A stretch of DNA of 23,249 nt, from assembly GCA_964484795.1 (NCBI GenBank), contig CAZAFN010000024.1:1-23249 (forward strand). The letters are read 5' to 3'. A program made the translations under genes and the position numbers. Under the pieces are notes generated by a model. The model ran no database searches, had not been told where the DNA came from, and was given only the letters and a program-made list of their open reading frames with translations. Within the stretch, counting starts at the first letter, position 1; each line of letters starts with the position of its first letter. The stretch comes from CAZAFN01 sp964484795 (GTDB lineage Bacteria; Pseudomonadota; Alphaproteobacteria; Methylaequorales; Methylaequoraceae). Below, piece after piece: positions 4,844-12,103 of this stretch.

Positions 4844-6979
4844 ATGGATTTAGTTTTAAAAACTTTCCAAAAACAGAATATTTTTGATTTTGTAAAGACC
4901 TTTAGCATCCCAGTCGGAATAATGGTTCTGTTAGCCATGATGGTTATACCTTTAAGTCCTTGGATGTTGGACATTTTATTCACCTCCAATCTGTTGGTTT
5001 CATTGTTGGTTCTAATGGTTGCTCTTCAAACTTTTAGACCACTTGATTTTTCAAGTTTTCCCACAGTTTTATTATTTGCCACCGTTATGAGATTAGGACT
5101 GAATGTTGCTTCAACTAGAGTCATACTAAAAGAAGGGCATAATGGAACTGATTCAGCAGGAAAAATAATTGAAGCTTTTGGTGAATTTGTTATGTCTGGT
5201 AGTTACGCAGTTGGTTTATTCGTTTTTGCTATTTTAGTAATTATTAATTTAATTGTGATTACTAAGGGTGCAGGACGAGTTTCAGAGGTTGCTGCAAGGT
5301 TTACTCTTGACTCTATGCCTGGAAAGCAAATGGCAATTGATGCAGATTTAAATGCAGGGATAATTACTAGTGATGAAGCTAAAGGAAGAAGACAAGACAT
5401 TGCAAAAGAAGGTGAATTTTATGGAGCAATGGATGGTGCTGCTAAGTTTGTTAAAGGAGATGCAGTAGCAGGAATCTTAATTTTGGTTATTAACATCATA
5501 GGAGGGTTGATAATTGGTTCGGTTCAACACGATCTTACTATGTCACAGTCTGCTGAGACATACATTTTACTGACAGTAGGTGATGGACTTGTTGCTCAAA
5601 TACCATCCTTGTTGCTAGCTATGGCAACGGCTACCATTGTAACTAGAATAGCTTCAGAAAATGATGATTTGGCTGGACAGATTTCCAAACAAATGGGTTT
5701 ATCAAAAGCGTGGATTCCTGTTTCTGCAGTTTTACTTCTCTTTGGATTAGTTCCTGGAATGCCTAACACTCTTTTTTTAGTTGGTTCTTTTCTTTCTGGT
5801 TTGATGGCTTGGTTCATTTCCAAAAATTTTAGTGAAACCTCAAAAAACGAAATTAAGAAAGATCAAGAAGAGGAAAATCCTGGAAAAATTGAAATTGATG
5901 AAGTTTCTGATAACGCATCCATTTCATTGGATTTGGGTTATGGACTTATTTCAATGGTTGATTCCAATGAAAAAAAATCTGCAGGGCCGTTAATTTCTAA
6001 AATCACAGGAATTAGGAAGCAAGTTTCTAAAGAATTAGGTTTTGTAATACCTAATGTGAGAGTTAAAGATGATTTATCATTAGACGCCAACACATATAAA
6101 ATAAAAGTAGGTCATACAATTGTTGCAGAAGATAAAATTTACACTGATAGAAAATTGGTAATGCCAGGTGATGAAACTCAATTAAAAATTCAAGGGATTG
6201 AGGTAAAAGACCCTTCCTTTGGTCTAGATGCTTACTGGATTGAAAAACATCTAGTTGCAAAAGCTGAGGCAAACCATTATATGGTTATTGAACCTGAAGC
6301 CGTAATAGGCACGCATTTAAACCAAATTCTTTTAAAGTATGCTGGAGACCTACTTAGCCAGGATGATGTTCAACTTCTGCTCGACAATCTTGCAAAAGTT
6401 AATCCACAGTTGGTTCAATCAGTCATTCCAAAACTGATCCCTCTGCATCATTTGACAATTATATTAAGAAATTTATTGGTAGAGAGAGTGCCTATAAATG
6501 ATTTGAAAAAAATCTTAGAAGCTCTTTCAAATTTGTCTGATAAGAAGTTAAGTCCAGATGAATTATCTGAAGCTGTAAGGCCAGCAATTTCATCTTTACT
6601 GATTCAAAAAATTTCTAGTGTGAAGGATCCACTTCATGTGAGCACTTTTAACCCAGATTTTGAACAAATGCTAATTTCAATGTCCAAGAAAAGTGGTTCA
6701 GAAGGATTGCTAATAGATCCATCACTAGCAAAGCAAATGATCCAATCAATAATGGAAATTAATGAAAAGATGTCTGCTGAAGGGAGGGCATTAGTTATTG
6801 TGACTTCACCAATAATAAGAAAGGATCTCTCCATACTGCTTCGTCAACATATTGACGACATTGTTGTTTTGTCTTTCACCGAATTACCTGAAAATAAAAA
6901 GGTTAAAGTCGTGGCAACTATTGGAGAACAAATATCAACTCAAGAAAAGGAGAAAAACAATGAGCACTCAACTGTTTAA
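4844..6979 (+). CDS. flhA: flagellar type III export gate protein FlhA
   Basis: 711 residues, full length for the family (about 690-710). The N-terminal half has about eight membrane segments between residues 20 and 325. The FHIPEP signature RFTLDSMPGKQMAIDADLNA is at 152-171. The region after residue 335 is the cytoplasmic domain that docks chaperone-substrate complexes; it starts with a charged linker (about 335-355). FlhA forms the ring of the export apparatus that uses proton motive force to send flagellar subunits across the inner membrane. It is the first gene of a rightward operon behind a sigma-54 site, and its last 20 nt overlap flhF. Confidence 0.97.
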   Translation: MDLVLKTFQKQNIFDFVKTFSIPVGIMVLLAMMVIPLSPWMLDILFTSNLLVSLLVLMVALQTFRPLDFSSFPTVLLFATVMRLGLNVASTRVILKEGHNGTDSAGKIIEAFGEFVMSGSYAVGLFVFAILVIINLIVITKGAGRVSEVAARFTLDSMPGKQMAIDADLNAGIITSDEAKGRRQDIAKEGEFYGAMDGAAKFVKGDAVAGILILVINIIGGLIIGSVQHDLTMSQSAETYILLTVGDGLVAQIPSLLLAMATATIVTRIASENDDLAGQISKQMGLSKAWIPVSAVLLLFGLVPGMPNTLFLVGSFLSGLMAWFISKNFSETSKNEIKKDQEEENPGKIEIDEVSDNASISLDLGYGLISMVDSNEKKSAGPLISKITGIRKQVSKELGFVIPNVRVKDDLSLDANTYKIKVGHTIVAEDKIYTDRKLVMPGDETQLKIQGIEVKDPSFGLDAYWIEKHLVAKAEANHYMVIEPEAVIGTHLNQILLKYAGDLLSQDDVQLLLDNLAKVNPQLVQSVIPKLIPLHHLTIILRNLLVERVPINDLKKILEALSNLSDKKLSPDELSEAVRPAISSLLIQKISSVKDPLHVSTFNPDFEQMLISMSKKSGSEGLLIDPSLAKQMIQSIMEINEKMSAEGRALVIVTSPIIRKDLSILLRQHIDDIVVLSFTELPENKKVKVVATIGEQISTQEKEKNNEHSTV

Positions 6980-8108
6980 GGCCAAAGACGTTAAGTCTGC
7001 AATAAATCTTGTAAATCAGAAGTTTGGCGAAAAGGCTATCATTTTGTCTACAAAGCAAAATAATGGTGTCGTTGAAATTGAGGCTTCTGATAACGATGAG
7101 GTTATCAAAACTCACAAAAAACAAATAGAGGAAAATAAAAATTTTTCCAACCTATTCCTCAAGAAATTAGATTCTAAATCAGTTAATGAAGATAAAAATA
7201 ATAATGTTTCATTTATAAGAGGGAAAAATGAAGAAGTAAAAACCTCTAAAAATGATCATTATGAGAAAATGTATAGTGACGTCAAAAAACAACTAGAATC
7301 ACTTAGACAAGAAATTAGTGGAATGATCTTAACTGATGAATCTGGAGTGTCAGATAAATTATCTCATTTTACTCCAATTAAATTAAGACAAGAGGGTTTT
7401 TCTTCTAAGATTATTAATAAATTGAATTATTCTTACATAGGTAAAAACCTAGAGGATGGAAGAGTTTCTTTCTTTAGAGAATTATCAAAAAAATTATCAT
7501 CTAATGATTTTTCAAGATTATTAAAATCTAGAAATATCTTTGTTTTTGGGAATTCAGGTTCTGGGAAATCAACTTTATCAGCAAAGATTGCATCACATCT
7601 ATCTGACAAAAAAGGTACAAAAAGAATTAGTTTCATTGATGTGTCAAATTCTAGTACTGGACATTCAGACGTTTTAAGATCCTATAGTAGGGTGTTGGGT
7701 TTTAACACCAAGGATTATAAGTCTTTTAATTTCCATCAAGAAGACAATGATGAATCAAGAATAAACATTTTTGATTTTTCTGGAGACCTAAATTTTAGTT
7801 TGCAAAAAATCAGAGAGATTAAAAATTCATTTCCGTCTTTTGATTTTTGTTCTATATTAACTATACAAAGCGGTTCAAATTCTGAAATGATATCTGGTAT
7901 TTGTAAAAAAGTAAGTGATATTAGACCAATGGTAGCTGTAACCAAGTTGGATGAGTGTTGGGTTGGTGCTGATGAATTTTCTTCGCTAGCTACTAACAAT
8001 GCTCGCATTGGTCTTGTTACTGGAACGAAAGTTATTATAGATTCAATCATAGAGGCTAATGAAAACTCACTAACTAAATATATGAAGGAGAATTTTAAAG
8101 GTGTCTGA
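6960..8108 (+). CDS. flhF: FlhF, SRP-type GTPase for flagellar placement, with degenerate G motifs
   Basis: 382 residues from the ATG at 6960. An AAGGAG at 6948-6953 and the family N-terminus (FKAKDVKSAINLVNQKFGEK, then AIILSTK) support this start over an in-frame ATG at 6852 inside flhA. Residues 40-135 are the charged B region and about 140-190 the N domain. The P-loop GNSGSGKST is at 197-205 and the G4 motif TKLDE at 328-332. The usual DTYR.GA..QL segment is replaced by DVSNSSTGHSDVL and the usual DTAGR by DFSGD (272-276), so GTP hydrolysis may be impaired. FlhF marks the pole for flagellum assembly and works with FlhG, encoded next with 8 nt overlap. Confidence 0.88.
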   Translation: MSTQLFKAKDVKSAINLVNQKFGEKAIILSTKQNNGVVEIEASDNDEVIKTHKKQIEENKNFSNLFLKKLDSKSVNEDKNNNVSFIRGKNEEVKTSKNDHYEKMYSDVKKQLESLRQEISGMILTDESGVSDKLSHFTPIKLRQEGFSSKIINKLNYSYIGKNLEDGRVSFFRELSKKLSSNDFSRLLKSRNIFVFGNSGSGKSTLSAKIASHLSDKKGTKRISFIDVSNSSTGHSDVLRSYSRVLGFNTKDYKSFNFHQEDNDESRINIFDFSGDLNFSLQKIREIKNSFPSFDFCSILTIQSGSNSEMISGICKKVSDIRPMVAVTKLDECWVGADEFSSLATNNARIGLVTGTKVIIDSIIEANENSLTKYMKENFKGV

Positions 8109-8898
8109 TTCAATTGCAATAACTAGTGGTAAAGGAGGCGTTGGAAAAACTACAGTTTCTGTTAATTTGTCAATAGCTTTAAAAAAGTTTTCATCTAATA
8201 TTTTTTTGCTGGATACAGATTTAGGAATGGCTAACTCCCATGTATTACTCGGTGTTAATCCCGAAGTAACTTTAGCCGAAGTTATTTCTGGAGAGAAAAC
8301 AATATCAAATGTAATAATTCCATGTAAAAGTGGTGTTAATCTAATATCTGGTGGGACGGCAGAGAGTAATTTATTAAATATAGACAACAAAAGGCGATAT
8401 TCAATTTTAAATGAGATAGATAACCATTTAAAACAAATTAAAGATGTAAAACTTGTCGTAGATATTGCTGCTGGGGCTGAAGATAATGCTTTGGTTTTTG
8501 CTATGGCATGCGATAGAATTGTAATTGTAATTGTTGGGGAACCCACTAGTTTTATTGATTCATATGCACTCATAAAAGCAGTTTTTTCTAAATCGTCATT
8601 CAAAAACTATTGCATTGTCGTCAATCAAGTTGATAATGAGAAACAAGGTGGTGAGTTGTTCAAGAAATTTCAAGAGATTACGACTAGTTTTTTAGATGTT
8701 AATCTACATTATGTTGGTTGTATAAAAAGCTCTTCAAAGATAAGAAAATCAATTATTGACAGGACTCCAATTATGACAACTCATCCAAAATCAGAAATTT
8801 CTCAAAGTTTTCTTCAGATGGCTAAAAGGATTTATGAAACTCCATCCAATGAATGGGGAGGTCTTACTTTTCTATCCAAAGTAAAGAAAAGAGCTTAA
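8101..8898 (+). CDS. flhG: FlhG (FleN/YlxH), MinD-like ATPase controlling flagellar number
   Basis: 265 residues with a GTG start that overlaps flhF by 8 nt and is served by AAGGAG at 8085-8090. The deviant Walker A GKGGVGKTT is at 10-18, the DTD of switch I at 38-40 and DIAAG (switch II) at 121-125; VGEPTSFIDSYALIKAVF follows, as in FlhG. This is the ParA/MinD fold ATPase that limits flagella to one or few by antagonising FlhF and, in Pseudomonas and Vibrio, by inhibiting the sigma-54 activator FleQ/FlrA. With sigma-54 sites in this window the second role is plausible here too. The C-terminal amphipathic helix expected for membrane binding may be AKRIYETPSNEWGGLTFLSK, but this is uncertain. 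Confidence 0.92.
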   Translation: MSDSIAITSGKGGVGKTTVSVNLSIALKKFSSNIFLLDTDLGMANSHVLLGVNPEVTLAEVISGEKTISNVIIPCKSGVNLISGGTAESNLLNIDNKRRYSILNEIDNHLKQIKDVKLVVDIAAGAEDNALVFAMACDRIVIVIVGEPTSFIDSYALIKAVFSKSSFKNYCIVVNQVDNEKQGGELFKKFQEITTSFLDVNLHYVGCIKSSSKIRKSIIDRTPIMTTHPKSEISQSFLQMAKRIYETPSNEWGGLTFLSKVKKRA

Positions 8899-8907
8899 AA
8901 TGTAATT

Positions 8908-9609
8908 ATGGCTAATTATTATTCAGAGAAATCTTCAGTAAATATTAATGAATTAATTGAGAACAACTTAGATTTAGTAAAAAAAATTGCCTGGCAGATT
9001 CATGGAAGGGTTCAAAATATAGTAGAAATTGAAGATCTAATTCAACAGGGAATGGAAGGACTCGTGTTTGCAGCTCAGAAATATTCCCCTAAGGAAGGTG
9101 TTAATTTTCAACAATATGCTCAACTAAGAGTTAGAGGATCCATCATTGATTTCTTGAGAAAAAACTCAAATCTCTGCAGAACGACTATAAAGAAAAAACA
9201 GGAATTTGAAAAAAGAAAAATGCAACTTCAAAGAAAATTAAATAGGGAACCAACCAAAAATGAATTAATTGAATTTTTAGATGTTACAGATGAAGAATTT
9301 GTTTATTGGGAAAAGGCTTTTGAAGCTAATAATGTTCAAAGTCTTGATCAAGCGTATGATGAGTATTCAGTGCTTTTTGCAAGTCAAAATAATGACCCAG
9401 AAGCAGCATTACAAGATAAAGAGTTGAAGAATCAGATTAGGGATGCATTAAAAGTTTTAAATAAGAGAGAAGCAATGATTGCTCAATTATATTATGTTGA
9501 AGAATTGAACATCTATGAAATTTCAGACATATTGGAAATTAGTACTGGAAGAATTTCTCAAATAAAAAAAGCTATAATAGAGAAGTTAAGAGATGAAATT
9601 AGTTTCTAA
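8908..9609 (+). CDS. fliA: flagellar sigma factor FliA (sigma-28)
   Basis: 233 residues, normal for FliA. Region 2 spans about 19-88 and includes EDLIQQGMEGLVFAAQKY and FQQYAQLRVRGSIIDFLR, the FliA form of core binding and -10 recognition. Region 3 is at about 95-140 (LNREPTKNELIEFL). Region 4 with its helix-turn-helix is at about 175-230 (YEISDILEISTGRISQIKKA). FliA directs RNA polymerase to late flagellar promoters and is held by FlgM, encoded at 1443-1763. The start lies 9 nt after flhG, with no clear Shine-Dalgarno, so translation may be coupled to flhG. The stop is overlapped by the next gene. Confidence 0.95.
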   Translation: MANYYSEKSSVNINELIENNLDLVKKIAWQIHGRVQNIVEIEDLIQQGMEGLVFAAQKYSPKEGVNFQQYAQLRVRGSIIDFLRKNSNLCRTTIKKKQEFEKRKMQLQRKLNREPTKNELIEFLDVTDEEFVYWEKAFEANNVQSLDQAYDEYSVLFASQNNDPEAALQDKELKNQIRDALKVLNKREAMIAQLYYVEELNIYEISDILEISTGRISQIKKAIIEKLRDEISF

Positions 9610-10009
9610 AAATAAATCAGAATGGAAAAGAATAGATAGAATTATTCTAAATGTTAATGCTGCCAATATATCTTTTGATGATAGCGTTTCAATTAACGTG
9701 GATTGTAGTTTTGAAAACATTGCTAAAGGAAGGTGCAATCTAATTATCAAAGAAAAGAAAAGGAATAGGAATAATAATTTGTTTGTTCATACAGACAAAG
9801 CTTTAATGGTTGTAAATGTTTTTTACAATGCAAATGCAATTGAAAAGCTTATTAATTTTTTTTCAATTAAAGTAAACAGTTCAAAAAAAGTAAAAGTTGT
9901 TCTTGAAATTTCAGAAAGTTTAATGATTAATACGAATGGTTATCTTTACGTAAAGGATAATTTGGAAATTAAGATTGATTCAACTGTTTGGAATATACCA
10001 ATAATCTAG
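9593..10009 (+). CDS. unknown protein encoded at the end of the flhA-fliA operon
   Basis: 138 residues. The ATG lies inside fliA and overlaps it by 17 nt, which points to translational coupling and to a functional link with flagellar regulation or assembly. The protein has no signal peptide, membrane segment or cysteine-rich motif apart from two isolated cysteines. It alternates hydrophobic and polar residues in a beta-rich pattern (IILNVNAANISFDDSVSINV; VKVVLEISESLMINTNGYLY). Similar position in Vibrio and Pseudomonas clusters is held by cheY or mot genes, but it resembles neither. Function not recognised. Its stop is one nucleotide away from the stop of the convergent FlgE/F/G-family gene. 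Confidence 0.7.
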   Translation: MKLVSKNKSEWKRIDRIILNVNAANISFDDSVSINVDCSFENIAKGRCNLIIKEKKRNRNNNLFVHTDKALMVVNVFYNANAIEKLINFFSIKVNSSKKVKVVLEISESLMINTNGYLYVKDNLEIKIDSTVWNIPII

Positions 10010-10014
10010 ATTAT
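10001..10014. repeat. 14-bp perfect palindrome across two convergent stop codons
   Basis: ATAATCTAGATTAT is its own reverse complement. It contains the TAG of the plus-strand gene (10007-10009) and the TAA of the minus-strand gene (10011-10013). With no loop or T-run it is not a recognisable terminator, although it is symmetric for both directions. Confidence 0.4.
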
Positions 10015-10835
10015 CTTGATGCTAATCTTTTGGTAACGTCTAAATCTGTCTGAAGCATTTTCGAACAGCCATTAAAAGCTTGTTGAGTTCTCAACATTGT
10101 AACCATTTCATCGGTGATATCCGTATTTGATGTTTCAAGAAACCCGGGTTCAATTTTACCAAGAGTACGTTCTTTCGGAAAGCCGAATACAGGAATTCCA
10201 CTGTCAGGGGTTTCCTCAAACCTTGCATCTCCAATGTTTTTTAGACCTTGTTCATTTACAAAATCTGCTAAGAGAATTTGTCCTGAATCAACTAAATTGT
10301 CAAGACCATAAGTTGCCACTATTCTACCATCTCGCTTAACACTAACTTCAGATAACATTTCTGTTCGAGTAGTGATGTTCCCTGAAGCGTCTTTGTAATC
10401 GGCATTACGTGTAAAAGGAATGTTTATAAGTGTCTTGCCTTCTCCTAAAAGAGGTAAACCCTCAGTATTAACTAAATTTCCAAGTCTATCGAGTTGAAAT
10501 GAACCGTTTCTAGTGAATTTTGTTTTGGGGTCTGGATTCTCTCTTCCGATGGGGCTTCCCAAAGCAAAAAATCCTTCACCCATTATAGCTAAATCAAGAC
10601 TACCGTTTGTTTGTCTAAGTGATCCTTGTGAAAAGCTTTGTCTTGGTTTAATTGTTTTTACACCAATTCCTGTAGCAACCTCCATTGAATTGTTGTGGTG
10701 AGATTGGTACATATCTTCAAATTGAGCTTCACTCTTCTTAAAACCACTAGTTCCTGCATTGGCAATATTATTCGATATAACAGCCATGTCTCTAGTTGTT
10801 GCATCTATGCCAGTTCTGATAATTGAAAACATCAT
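10011..10835 (-). CDS. flagellar axial protein of the FlgE/FlgF/FlgG rod-hook family
   Basis: 274 residues. The N-terminus (about 5-45) carries the family signature AVISNNIANAGTSGFKKSEA after FSIIRTGIDATTRDM. Residues 55-90 (GIGVKTIKPRQSFSQGSLRQ, then TNGSLDLAIMGEGFF) and the C-terminal helix region (GFLETSNTDITDEMVTMLRT, then QQAFNGCSKMLQTD) are the conserved coiled-coil zones that build rod and hook. Length fits FlgF or FlgG (about 245-265) and is too short for a normal FlgE hook protein. A segment near 141-160 looks like an insertion. It is a single-gene unit behind its own sigma-54 site. No Shine-Dalgarno precedes the ATG-ATG start, and the predicted transcript leader is only a few nucleotides. 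FlgF is a likely identity, but FlgG or a hook paralogue is possible. Confidence 0.85.
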   Translation of the reverse strand: MMFSIIRTGIDATTRDMAVISNNIANAGTSGFKKSEAQFEDMYQSHHNNSMEVATGIGVKTIKPRQSFSQGSLRQTNGSLDLAIMGEGFFALGSPIGRENPDPKTKFTRNGSFQLDRLGNLVNTEGLPLLGEGKTLINIPFTRNADYKDASGNITTRTEMLSEVSVKRDGRIVATYGLDNLVDSGQILLADFVNEQGLKNIGDARFEETPDSGIPVFGFPKERTLGKIEPGFLETSNTDITDEMVTMLRTQQAFNGCSKMLQTDLDVTKRLASR

Positions 10836-10850
10836 AATTATATGGGTCAG

Positions 10851-10866
10851 AGCAATTTACATGCCA
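10851..10866 (-). promoter_or_regulatory. sigma-54 promoter for the FlgE/F/G-family gene
   Basis: The minus-strand sequence TGGCATGTAAATTGCT matches TGGCAC-N5-TTGCW at all but one position with GG-N10-GC spacing. Transcription would start near 10840, about 5 nt before the start codon, so the message would be nearly leaderless. Confidence 0.72.
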
Positions 10867-10878
10867 TTTTTTATTTTA

Positions 10879-10907
10879 TTGTTGGCAATGATTTTTAATT
10901 GTATAGT
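10879..10907 (+). promoter_or_regulatory. sigma-70-type promoter for tRNA-Val
   Basis: TTGTTG at 10879-10884, a 17-nt spacer and TATAGT at 10902-10907, 11 nt before the first tRNA base. Spacing is ideal and both boxes are near consensus. Because the following TRAP gene begins 14 nt after the tRNA, this promoter may serve it too. Confidence 0.45.
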
Positions 10908-10918
10908 TACAGTGAATT

Positions 10919-10994
10919 GGGCGGATAGCTCAGTTGGGAGAGCGATTGCTCGACACGCAATAGGTCGCAGGTTCGATCCCTGTTCCGCCCACCA
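10919..10994 (+). tRNA. tRNA-Val (anticodon GAC), with C33
   Basis: 76 nt fold into a full cloverleaf: acceptor GGGCGGA/TCCGCCC, D stem GCTC/GAGC with loop AGTTGGGA, anticodon stem ATTGC/GCAAT, variable AGGTC, T stem GCAGG/CCTGT (with one G-T pair) and loop TTCGATC. The discriminator A and CCA are encoded. The anticodon loop is TCGACAC, giving anticodon GAC (Val, codons GUC/GUU). Position 33 is C instead of the nearly universal U, and position 38 is also C. The isolated gene stands between divergent flagellar and transporter genes. Confidence 0.93.
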
Positions 10995-11008
10995 TTGATG
11001 AAGAGAAA

Positions 11009-12103
11009 ATGAAAAGAAGAAAATTTATTAGTAAGGCAATTAAAAAAACACTAGTTGGTGGAACATTAGCAACTAGTTTTTTTTTTCCTAATGTTGTCAA
11101 ATCTAAAAAAAAACATACCTGGGTTGCAGTTTCAGCGTTTGATAAAGCCGGCATATTAGGAAGGGCCTTTACAAAGCTCTGCGATGAAATAACAAGAATT
11201 TCCAACGGAGAGTTAAATGTAAAATTATTCCATGCCAATGAACTAGTTAGTGCCTTTGAATCCTTTGATGTTGTTCAAAGTGGAACTTGCCAAATGGGTT
11301 TTGGTTCGCCCTATTATTGGGCTGGAAAATCGCCTGCAATTAGTTTTTTGTCTGGAATACCTTTTGGTTTAAATCAACAAGAAATGAGTGCATGGTTCTA
11401 TCATTCAGATGGAATGCGTTTGGCAGATGAAGTTTATAATGATTTAAATTTAAAATTTTTTCCTGCTGGAAACACAGGAAACCAGATGGGTGGCTGGTTC
11501 AACGAAGCTATTAGGGATGTTACAGATTTTAAAGGTTTAAAATTTAGGATGCCTGGATTAGGTGGTGAAGTCTTGAAGAGTTATGGAACTAATGTAGTTC
11601 TACTTCCCGGCCCAGATGTTGTTCCTGCGATTACATCTGGAACAATTGATGGAACTGAGTGGATTGGTCCTGCAGCAGATTTAGGTAAAGGTCTGCATAA
11701 GGTTTGCACATATTATTACTACCCAGGTTGGCATGAACCTGGAACCTGTTTGGAAGCCTTCATAAATCTTCAGTATTGGGAAAAATTGAGTGCAGATTTG
11801 AAGAGACTTGTAGAAATAAGTTGTGCAAAATCAAATTCCTATATTGCTTCGGAGTTTTATGCCAGAAATTGTTTTGCAGTAAAAAAACTTAGAGAGCAGT
11901 ATAAAGTTACATTTATGCGTTATAATGACCTTACTCTTAAATTGTTAAAAAGAAGATCTGATGAAGTTGTTTCAGACATAGCCTCTATGAATAAGGTGTC
12001 AAAAAAAATTCATGAAAATATAATTTCATTTAGAAAACTAGCAATGTTTTGGTCTCATTATTCTGAAGCTGATTACTTAAATGCAAGAAGTCTTAGCGAT
12101 TAA
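11009..12103 (+). CDS. TRAP transporter substrate-binding protein, TakP-like
   Basis: 364 residues. The N-terminus MKRRKFISKAIKKTLVGGTL fits a twin-arginine signal (RRKF) leading to the periplasm. The body has the DctP fold with TakP-type landmarks: FRMPGLGGEVL at 179-189, whose Arg180 is the conserved carboxylate-binding residue of DctP proteins, GTIDGTEWIGP at 211-221, and YYYPGWHEPGT at 236-246. TakP proteins bind 2-oxo acids such as pyruvate, so a monocarboxylate or 2-oxo acid ligand is likely but not proven. The membrane subunits are encoded downstream on the opposite strand; the stop codon overlaps that of dctM. The start lies 14 nt after the tRNA, so cotranscription with the tRNA is likely. 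Confidence 0.88.
   Translation: MKRRKFISKAIKKTLVGGTLATSFFFPNVVKSKKKHTWVAVSAFDKAGILGRAFTKLCDEITRISNGELNVKLFHANELVSAFESFDVVQSGTCQMGFGSPYYWAGKSPAISFLSGIPFGLNQQEMSAWFYHSDGMRLADEVYNDLNLKFFPAGNTGNQMGGWFNEAIRDVTDFKGLKFRMPGLGGEVLKSYGTNVVLLPGPDVVPAITSGTIDGTEWIGPAADLGKGLHKVCTYYYYPGWHEPGTCLEAFINLQYWEKLSADLKRLVEISCAKSNSYIASEFYARNCFAVKKLREQYKVTFMRYNDLTLKLLKRRSDEVVSDIASMNKVSKKIHENIISFRKLAMFWSHYSEADYLNARSLSD

Noticed and set aside
5203..5823. Minus-strand open frames inside flhA
   Set aside because: They are antisense shadows of a strongly conserved gene and have no start signals or family features.
6852..6959. Longer FlhF starting at an ATG inside flhA
   Set aside because: The extra 36 residues do not fit the FlhF N-terminus, while the ATG at 6960 has AAGGAG upstream and begins the conserved domain.
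10759..10998. Plus-strand open frame running through the tRNA
   Set aside because: It overlaps the FlgE/F/G-family gene antisense and the tRNA, and its translation has no family features.
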